Part shown: positions 58,130 to 64,000 of the stretch, piece after piece | Layout: each line of letters opens with the position of its first letter | Position numbering within the stretch: position 1 is the first letter of the stretch | Source: Geobacillus sp. 46C-IIa | Lineage (GTDB): Bacteria > Bacillota > Bacilli > Bacillales > Anoxybacillaceae | Assembly (NCBI RefSeq): GCF_014679505.1 | Contig: NZ_CP061474.1 | Location: forward strand, 1,456,001 to 1,520,000 | Direction of reading: 5' to 3' | Length of the DNA stretch: 64,000 nt | Made by a program: the position numbers and the translations under genes | The notes under the pieces: generated by a model | Told to the model about the DNA's origin: nothing | The model's input: the letters and a program-made list of their open reading frames with translations, nothing else | Databases searched by the model: none

Positions 58130-59803
58130 GTGAGAACAGCGCGAAAAAAAACCTGGGGAATCGTCTTTCTTTGCCTGATGATGATCGTAGCATTAGCAGG
58201 CTGTAAAGAAAGCGCAAGTGTGGACAATAAGGGAAATCCCTCAGCAGCTGATGATAAGAAGCCATTTACCTTTACGTATTTTAACGCAGGAACATCAAAA
58301 AAGAACATCGAAGCCAATCAAACCAAAATCGGAAAAATATTTGAAGAGCAAACCGGTGTTAACGTCAAAATGGAATTTTTAGTGGGGGATATTAACACGA
58401 AAATTGGTACTATGATTGCTAGCGGGCAATATCCGGACGTATTGGTTCCCGATATTGCAATTGACAAAGTCCTTGATGCTAAGGCATTTATTCCTCTGAA
58501 TGATCTGATTGATAAGCACGCTCCTAACTTGAAGAAATTATATGGTCCTTATTTGGAACAATTAAAGGCGAAAGACGGCAACATTTATTTCCTGCCATTT
58601 GGAGTCAATCACGGATATATTCCTAATCCTGACATTGATCAAGGGGCGTTTTGGATTCAAAGACGGGTGCTTAAAGAATCTGGCTATCCAAAGATTAAAA
58701 CGTTGGATGAATACTTTGACTTGATTGCCAAGTATAAGGAGAAGCATCCGGAAACAGATGGGAAACCAACGATTGGATTTACTGCTTTAACTTACGACTG
58801 GCGGTTTTTCGTCATTTCTAACCCTCCTGCTCATTTGGCTGGATATCCGAATGACGGCGAAGTCATTGTCGACATGAAGACCCATGAGGCCAAGGTATAT
58901 GGAAATGGGGAATATACGAAACGGTGGTTGAAAAAGCTGAATGAGATCAATGCAGCTGGGTTATTCGATAAGGAAGCGTTTGTTGCAAATTATGACGAAT
59001 ACTTGGCAAAAATCGCTTCTGGTCGTGTGTTAGGATTTTTTGATTACGGATGGCAAGTCAACCAAGCACTAAACTCACTGCTGCAAGCAGGAAATGATGA
59101 CTTGCGTTACATGCCATTGCCAATCGTTTTTGACAAAAATATTAAGGATCAATATATTGATCCGCCGTCTTTCGCATCGAATCGCGGTATCGGGATTACA
59201 GTCAGCGCCAAAGATCCTGTTCGCATCATCAAATACTTCGATAATATGGCTAAAGAAGAAAATCAGAAGTTGATGACATGGGGAATTAAAGGGGAAACTT
59301 ATGAAGTGGATGAGAAAGGGCGTTTCTATCGAACGCCAGAGCAGATCAAGAAGACGTCCGATGAACAGTTCCGTGAACAGTTTGGATTCTCGTATTTTGA
59401 GTGGTATTGGCCGCGCGGCAACGGGCTGTTCTCGGATGGGAATGCGTGGGAGCCTCGCCGGCAGCCGGAAGTTGCCCAAGCCAGCTATACAGAAGGAGAT
59501 AAGCAAATCTTAGCGGCCTATGGGGCAAAAGTATTTTCTGATTTATTTGCCAAACCTGATGAGCGGCCTTGGTATCCGGCGTGGAGTGCGCCCATCAAAC
59601 AAGGTTCCCCGGCTCAAATTTATCAGCAAAAGAAACAGGATTTACAGAGAAAGTATTTCCCGAAATTGGTGCTTGATCCGCCAAGTAAGTTCGATAAAAA
59701 CTGGAAGGAATATGTGAAGGAATACAATAAATTGGATATTAAAGCATTTGAAGATGAAATTACAAAATATGTAAAAATGAAAGTTGAACAAAGTAAGAAA
59801 TGA
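58130..59803 (+). CDS. ABC transporter substrate-binding lipoprotein (LplA-like, third system)
   Basis: 557 aa. GTG 58130 is chosen because AAAGGGGGG (58116-58123) is 6 bases upstream and the protein then starts with a classic lipoprotein signal: basic RTARKK, hydrophobic core, lipobox VALAGC with Cys near residue 25. ATG 58088 is an alternative. The mature part resembles LplA/AguE proteins (GVNVKMEFLVGDINTKIGTM, GQYPDVLVPDIAIDKVL, FLPFGVNHGYIPN). Ligand unknown; the neighbouring GH43 xylosidase, esterase and sensor pair suggest a decorated xylo-oligosaccharide. Confidence 0.85.
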   Translation: MRTARKKTWGIVFLCLMMIVALAGCKESASVDNKGNPSAADDKKPFTFTYFNAGTSKKNIEANQTKIGKIFEEQTGVNVKMEFLVGDINTKIGTMIASGQYPDVLVPDIAIDKVLDAKAFIPLNDLIDKHAPNLKKLYGPYLEQLKAKDGNIYFLPFGVNHGYIPNPDIDQGAFWIQRRVLKESGYPKIKTLDEYFDLIAKYKEKHPETDGKPTIGFTALTYDWRFFVISNPPAHLAGYPNDGEVIVDMKTHEAKVYGNGEYTKRWLKKLNEINAAGLFDKEAFVANYDEYLAKIASGRVLGFFDYGWQVNQALNSLLQAGNDDLRYMPLPIVFDKNIKDQYIDPPSFASNRGIGITVSAKDPVRIIKYFDNMAKEENQKLMTWGIKGETYEVDEKGRFYRTPEQIKKTSDEQFREQFGFSYFEWYWPRGNGLFSDGNAWEPRRQPEVAQASYTEGDKQILAAYGAKVFSDLFAKPDERPWYPAWSAPIKQGSPAQIYQQKKQDLQRKYFPKLVLDPPSKFDKNWKEYVKEYNKLDIKAFEDEITKYVKMKVEQSKK

Positions 59804-59822
59804 GAGAAAAGCGGATCAGTCT

Positions 59823-59859
59823 GGGCCGGTCGGCTGTAAATATATAGTTGGCCGTGCCC
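59823..59859 (+). other. stem-loop after the third binding-protein gene
   Basis: GGGC (59823-59826) with GCCC (59856-59859), and inner CGGC/GCCG, with an asymmetric bulge. No T-tract except a few Ts in the following RBS region. Weaker than the comparable hairpins at 2844, 16652, 31099 and 38196. Confidence 0.4.
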
Positions 59860-59886
59860 TTCTTTTCTGAAAGGGAGGAAGGAAAA

Positions 59887-60867
59887 GTGGAGATCGAAAA
59901 GCATATAAAAACCGTCACAACGGCTCCCGTTGCAGTGGAATCCAACTTATCTAAACCGAAAAGCATCTGGAAAAAAATAGTCCAGCAAAAAACCTTGATT
60001 TTTATGAGTTTTCCGTTTTTAATTTGGTTATTTATTTTTAAATATTTGCCGTTGTGGGGGTGGACCATTGCTTTCCAAGATTATCGCCCCGGCTTGCCGT
60101 TCAGTGAACAGGAATGGGTCGGATGGAAGCACTTTCGTTTTCTTTTTCAAGATGAGGCTTTTTTTCGAGTATTGCGAAATACGTTAGCGATGAGCATCAT
60201 AAACCTCGTTCTGGGATTTGTGACGGCTATTACGTTAGCGATTTTATTAAATGAGTTGCGCAATGGAAAATTTAAGCGAATTGTTCAAACGATTAGCTAT
60301 ATGCCGCACTTTTTATCGTGGGTCGTTGCGGCAAGCATCATTTCCTACGCTTTGTCATTGGAAAATGGCATTGTCAACATTGTTTTGCAAAAACTGAATG
60401 TTATTGACGAACCGATTCTGTGGCTAGGGGTTGGGGAGTATTTCTGGGGAATCATCGGCGTCTCAGAAGTGTGGAAAAACCTAGGGTGGAACACAATTAT
60501 TTATTTAGCGGCGATCGCCATGATTGATCCAGAACAGTATGAGGCGGCAGAAATCGACGGGGCTTCTCGCTTGCAACGCATTTTTTATATTACACTTCCT
60601 TCTTTAAAGCCTACGATTGTCATTTTGTTGATTATGAATTTAGGGAATATTTTGGAGACCGGGTTTGAGCCCCAATATTTGTTAGGGAATCCGATGAACC
60701 TCGATTATTCAGAAAACCTTGACATCTTTGTGCTGAAGTATGGTATCGCTATGGGGAATTTTGCTTTGGCTACCGCTGCTGGGATTTTTAAAACCGTTGT
60801 CAGTTTTATCTTTCTGTTTAGCGCAAATTATATTGCTAAACGTTTGGGACAGGCTAGATTGTTTTAA
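59887..60867 (+). CDS. ABC transporter permease 1 (LplB-like, third system)
   Basis: 326 aa with six membrane helices. EAA loop: IDPEQYEAAEIDGASRLQRIFYITLPSL. GTG 59887 follows GGGAGGAAGG at about 6 bases; the open frame before it covers the ribosome-binding site. Motif ELRNGKFKRIVQTISYMPHFLSWVV is typical of LplB. Confidence 0.87.
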   Translation: MEIEKHIKTVTTAPVAVESNLSKPKSIWKKIVQQKTLIFMSFPFLIWLFIFKYLPLWGWTIAFQDYRPGLPFSEQEWVGWKHFRFLFQDEAFFRVLRNTLAMSIINLVLGFVTAITLAILLNELRNGKFKRIVQTISYMPHFLSWVVAASIISYALSLENGIVNIVLQKLNVIDEPILWLGVGEYFWGIIGVSEVWKNLGWNTIIYLAAIAMIDPEQYEAAEIDGASRLQRIFYITLPSLKPTIVILLIMNLGNILETGFEPQYLLGNPMNLDYSENLDIFVLKYGIAMGNFALATAAGIFKTVVSFIFLFSANYIAKRLGQARLF

Positions 60868-60896
60868 GAAGGCGATTTCGTTAGGGGGAAAGGAGA

Positions 60897-61826
60897 TTGA
60901 AGCAGATAGTGAAAAGATGGAGGATACGTTATGCGTCATGGGGAGATATGTTTTTTGATTTTTGCAACTATAGTCTGATGCTCATTCTTTGTGTCGTTAT
61001 GCTTTATCCGATGTTGAATACGTTGGCCATTTCCCTAAACGATGCCAATGACGCGATTCGTGGGGGGATTTATCTTTGGCCTCGGGAGTTTACCCTTTAC
61101 AACTACGAATATGTGTTAAAGGAGAATACGCTACTTAATGCGTTGCTTATTTCGGTTTTAAGGACCGTTTTAGGCACGGCCATCTCTGTTTTCTGTACAG
61201 CGATGGTGGCTTATGTCATCAGCCGGCCGGAATTTGTTTTTCGTAAGTTTGTCACGATTGTTTTTATCTTGACCATGTATTTTAATGGAGGGTTAATTCC
61301 TACTTATTTGCTGATGAGGGATCTCCATCTAATCGGGACGTTTTGGGTATATATTATTCCAGGCATTATTGGGGTCTTTAATTTGATTGTGATTCGTTCG
61401 TTTATTGAAGGCTTGCCGAACAGTCTGATCGAATCGGCACGGATTGATGGAGCAGGGGAATTTCGGATATTTCTTCAGATTGTATTGCCCCTTTCCTTGC
61501 CTGTATTGGCCACAGTTTCCTTGTTTGTGGCTGTGTATCAATGGAACTCTTGGTTTGATGTTTTTCTCTATAATTCTTCAAACCCCAATTTAAGCACCTT
61601 GCAATATGAATTAATGAAGATTTTGCAAAACACGAATGCAACGATGTCTGGAAAAACAGCGGCTGATGCATTTGCGAATGCTCATGCGGATGCCAACACT
61701 GTTACTCCATCATCCATTCGGGCAACAATGACCATTATCGCCAGTGTTCCGATCATCCTTGTCTATCCGTTTTTGCAAAAATACTTTATTAAAGGATTGA
61801 CACTGGGAGGAGTAAAGGGGGAATAA
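60897..61826 (+). CDS. ABC transporter permease 2 (LplC-like, third system)
   Basis: 309 aa from TTG 60897. EAA loop: LPNSLIESARIDGAGEFRIFLQIVLPL; C-terminus IILVYPFLQKYFIKGLTLGGVKG is typical of LplC. The start is uncertain: AGGGGGAA (60883-60890) suits TTG 60897, AGGAG (60891-60895) is far from GTG 60909, and ATG 60948 would cut into the first helix region. No ATPase gene follows. Confidence 0.85.
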   Translation: MKQIVKRWRIRYASWGDMFFDFCNYSLMLILCVVMLYPMLNTLAISLNDANDAIRGGIYLWPREFTLYNYEYVLKENTLLNALLISVLRTVLGTAISVFCTAMVAYVISRPEFVFRKFVTIVFILTMYFNGGLIPTYLLMRDLHLIGTFWVYIIPGIIGVFNLIVIRSFIEGLPNSLIESARIDGAGEFRIFLQIVLPLSLPVLATVSLFVAVYQWNSWFDVFLYNSSNPNLSTLQYELMKILQNTNATMSGKTAADAFANAHADANTVTPSSIRATMTIIASVPIILVYPFLQKYFIKGLTLGGVKGE

Positions 61827-62158
61827 ATCAAATCAGTTAATGTTTCCGCTAGAAGGGAGATGAAAAACAACAGATTCGCTCGACTTGTCGGAAATCACAA
61901 GGAATAAACGGATGGCCTTACAAGGTTTTGCAATTGGAGAAACAATGTTGGACAGCAGTATTTACTCTTAAATCACCGGCCTCCTAGAAGGCTAGGGAAA
62001 ACAGCTCTGGTTCGCTGAGCGATGGGATTCGCCAAAACATCGATCCTTCGTCTAAGCTGAAAATAACTGCTCCCAGACATGTGATTTTCACAAGCGGAAA
62101 GCGGTACAAGGTTCTCTCATTGAAAGTAGAAATGGCAGGGAAAGAAAGGAGAGAGAAA
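61827..62158 (+). other. intergenic region before xynB3
   Basis: 332 bases without a gene. A small hairpin CCTAG-AAGG-CTAGG is at 61982-61995. No strong promoter, operator or terminator was found, so xynB3 may be read through from the transporter operon. Confidence 0.4.
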
Positions 62159-63766
62159 GTGTTGAAAATCAAAAACCCCATTTTAACCGGCTTTCATCCC
62201 GACCCGTCCATTTGCCGGGTGGGCGATGACTATTACATTGCCGTTTCGACGTTCGAATGGTTCCCGGGTGTGAGAATTTACCATTCGAAAGATTTAAAAA
62301 ATTGGCGTTTAGTAGCGCGTCCGTTAAACCGGTTAAGCCAATTGAATATGATGGGAAATCCAGATTCTGGAGGGATTTGGGCTCCGCACTTGTCGTATAG
62401 CGACGGGAAATTTTGGCTTATTTATACGGATGTGAAAGTCGTTGAAGGACAGTGGAAAGATGGTCATAACTATCTCGCGACGTGTGATACGATCGATGGC
62501 GAATGGTCGGAGCCGATTTATTTAAATAGCTCTGGGTTTGACCCGTCTCTCTTTCACGATGAGGATGGAAAAAAATACTTGGTGAACATGTATTGGGATC
62601 ATCGGGTCGGCCACCACCCGTTCTATGGCATTGTACTTCAAGAATACAGTGTGGAACAGAAAAAATTGATTGGTGAGCCGAGGATCATTTTCAAAGGAAC
62701 GGATCTACGAATTACAGAAGGGCCTCATTTGTATAAAATCAATGGGTATTATTATTTGTTGACGGCAGAAGGAGGGACGCGGTACAACCATGCGGCAACA
62801 ATTGCCCGGTCAACCTCTCTCTATGGGCCATATGAGGTGCATCCGGACAATCCGTTGCTTACGTCTTGGCCTTATCCGCACAACCCGTTGCAAAAGGCTG
62901 GTCATGCTTCGATTGTCCATACTCATACGGATGAATGGTTTCTCGTGCACTTAACCGGGCGTCCGTTGCCAAGGGAAGGACAGCCGCTGCTTGAACACCG
63001 CGGCTATTGCCCGCTCGGACGTGAAACAGCGATTCAGCGGCTTGAATGGAAAGACGGGTGGCCTTATGTAGTTGGAGGAAACGGGCCTTCGTTAGAAATC
63101 GATGGGCCGAGCGTTGAGGAAGTTCCATGGGAAAGAGATTACGATGAAAAAGATGATTTTGATGGCGATACATTAAACCACCATTTTCAAACATTACGAA
63201 TTCCTCTAGGGCAAGACATCGCCACCTTAAAAGCTCGTCCGGGACATTTGCGGCTATACGGCAGAGAATCGCTTACTTCCCGGTTCACACAGGCGTTTGT
63301 CGCTAGACGATGGCAGCATTTTACCTTTGTTGCGGAAACGAAAGTCGCGTTTCGTCCGACGACTTTCCAACAATCGGCTGGGCTCGTGAACTACTATAAT
63401 ACGCAAAACTGGACAACGTTGCAATTGACATGGCATGAGGAAAAAGGACGGATCCTCGAGTTAATGGTGTGCGACCATCTTGTTGTTGATCAGCCGTTGC
63501 GCGGCCAAGAAATTGTCGTCCCTGATGATGTGGAGTATGTGTATTTGCGGGTGAATGTACAAACGATCACGTACAAATATGCGTACTCTTTCGACGGGGT
63601 GGATTGGAAGGAGATTCCCGTCACCTTTGAATCCTATAAACTATCAGACGACTATATCAAAAGCCGCGCTGCGTTTACTGGGGCGTTTGTCGGCATGCAT
63701 TGCCGGGACGGTTCAGGACAAAACAACTACGCGGATTTTGACTACTTTTTGTACAAAGAATTATAG
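62159..63766 (+). CDS. xynB3: GH43 beta-xylosidase
   Basis: 535 aa with GTG 62159, exactly the length recalled for T-6 XynB3. Inverting beta-xylosidase, intracellular. Five-bladed propeller with catalytic Asp15 ([12 protein letters not shown]), Asp near 128 ([12 protein letters not shown]) and acid Glu near 187 ([12 protein letters not shown]), followed by the C-terminal beta-sandwich of this subfamily. AAGGAG (62146-62151) is 7 bases upstream of the GTG. The open frame to 62081 is rejected. Confidence 0.94.
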   Translation: MLKIKNPILTGFHPDPSICRVGDDYYIAVSTFEWFPGVRIYHSKDLKNWRLVARPLNRLSQLNMMGNPDSGGIWAPHLSYSDGKFWLIYTDVKVVEGQWKDGHNYLATCDTIDGEWSEPIYLNSSGFDPSLFHDEDGKKYLVNMYWDHRVGHHPFYGIVLQEYSVEQKKLIGEPRIIFKGTDLRITEGPHLYKINGYYYLLTAEGGTRYNHAATIARSTSLYGPYEVHPDNPLLTSWPYPHNPLQKAGHASIVHTHTDEWFLVHLTGRPLPREGQPLLEHRGYCPLGRETAIQRLEWKDGWPYVVGGNGPSLEIDGPSVEEVPWERDYDEKDDFDGDTLNHHFQTLRIPLGQDIATLKARPGHLRLYGRESLTSRFTQAFVARRWQHFTFVAETKVAFRPTTFQQSAGLVNYYNTQNWTTLQLTWHEEKGRILELMVCDHLVVDQPLRGQEIVVPDDVEYVYLRVNVQTITYKYAYSFDGVDWKEIPVTFESYKLSDDYIKSRAAFTGAFVGMHCRDGSGQNNYADFDYFLYKEL

Positions 63767-63770
63767 AACA

Positions 63771-63797
63771 CTTTGTTTATATAATAGACAAACGAAT
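63771..63797 (+). promoter_or_regulatory. XylR operator upstream of xylA
   Basis: CTTTGTTTAT-N7-ACAAACGAAT, the same 10-7-10 layout as the xylF and second epimerase operators. It begins five bases after the xynB3 stop. Confidence 0.8.
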
Positions 63798-63813
63798 ATG
63801 AAAGCGTTATAAT
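63785..63813 (+). promoter_or_regulatory. SigA promoter of xylA
   Basis: -35 TAGACA (63785-63790), 17-base spacer, -10 TATAAT (63808-63813). The -35 is inside the XylR operator and the -10 inside the cre site. Confidence 0.8.
63799..63812 (+). promoter_or_regulatory. cre site at xylA promoter
   Basis: TGAAAGCGTTATAA matches the cre consensus in 13 of 14 positions and overlaps the -10, giving catabolite repression on top of XylR control. Confidence 0.65.
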
Positions 63814-63875
63814 AAAACCGAAGCAAGTCATTTTCACTGATTGAATTTGATTCATGATGAAGGGGGATTTTAAAC

Positions 63876-64000
63876 ATGGCTTATTTTCCGAATATCGGCA
63901 AGATTGCGTATGAAGGTCCGGAGTCGCGCAATCCGTTCGCGTTTAAGTTTTATAATCCAGAAGAAAAAGTCGGCGATAAAACGATGGAAGAACATTTGCG
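63876..64000 (+). CDS. xylA: xylose isomerase, N-terminal part (3' end outside window)
   Basis: The first 41 residues ([20 protein letters not shown], then [21 protein letters not shown]) match the start of Bacillaceae xylose isomerases. It converts D-xylose to D-xylulose. ATG 63876 has AGGGGGA about 9 bases upstream. Frame open to the window end. xylB and perhaps xylR would be expected downstream. Confidence 0.92.
   Translation, partial: MAYFPNIGKIAYEGPESRNPFAFKFYNPEEKVGDKTMEEHL

Overview
The window reads as a piece of a Geobacillus chromosome (thermophilic Bacillaceae). The gene order, enzyme families and several protein lengths match what I recall of the hemicellulose-utilisation cluster of G. 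stearothermophilus T-6. This is recognition from memory, not a search. Strong GGAGG/GGGGG ribosome-binding sites, frequent GTG/TTG starts, CcpA-type cre sites and XylR-type operators fit a Gram-positive Bacillaceae host. Nearly everything is on the + strand; the one clear exception is the extracellular xylanase gene. No tRNA, rRNA, CRISPR array or intact insertion sequence was seen.

Layout. (1) 1-14878: an inositol-catabolism operon. It holds two Gfo/Idh/MocA dehydrogenases (the first cut by the window edge), a CUT2-type ABC importer (binding protein, ATPase, permease), iolI, iolD, iolE, iolB, iolC, iolA, iolJ and an MFS transporter. (2) 14879-15538: a gene-free stretch with a possible structured RNA or mobile-element remnant, then a XylR operator/promoter. 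(3) 15539-25522: a xylose regulon operon: xylF, xylG, xylH, a Gfo/Idh oxidoreductase, an aldose epimerase, an AraL-like HAD phosphatase, an AraM-like glycerol-1-phosphate dehydrogenase and a GH127 gene broken by a deletion. (4) 25600-27077: a second XylR-controlled unit with a duplicate epimerase and an internally deleted polysaccharide deacetylase. (5) 27174-36082: xylo-oligosaccharide uptake and breakdown: two-component system xynD-xynC, ABC genes xynE-xynF-xynG, GH52 xylosidase and intracellular GH10 xylanase. (6) 36184-49855: the glucuronoxylan operon: aguE-aguF-aguG, GH67 alpha-glucuronidase, GH39 xylosidase, kdgK, kdgA, uxuR, uxaC, uxuA, uxuB. (7) 49936-52193: a DUF624 membrane protein and, on the minus strand, the secreted GH10 xylanase xynA. 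(8) 52759-57585: Nif3-like protein, acetylxylan esterase axe2, and a second response regulator/sensor kinase pair. (9) 58130-63766: a third CUT1 importer without an ATPase, and GH43 xylosidase. (10) 63771-64000: XylR operator, cre site and the start of xylA.

How it works together. The secreted xylanase cuts xylan outside the cell. Three ABC systems import plain and decorated xylo-oligosaccharides. Intracellular GH10, GH39, GH43, GH52, GH67 and Axe2 enzymes strip side chains and release xylose, acetate and (methyl)glucuronate. Glucuronate goes through UxaC, UxuB, UxuA, KdgK and KdgA to pyruvate and glyceraldehyde-3-phosphate, and xylose goes to XylA. Control visible in the DNA is layered: XylR operators of one fixed geometry (CTTTGTTTRT-N7-ACAAACNAWN), UxuR-type ATACTAGTAT palindromes, cre sites, and two two-component systems. 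Each of the five binding-protein genes is followed by a stem-loop, and none of the three CUT1 systems has its own ATPase.
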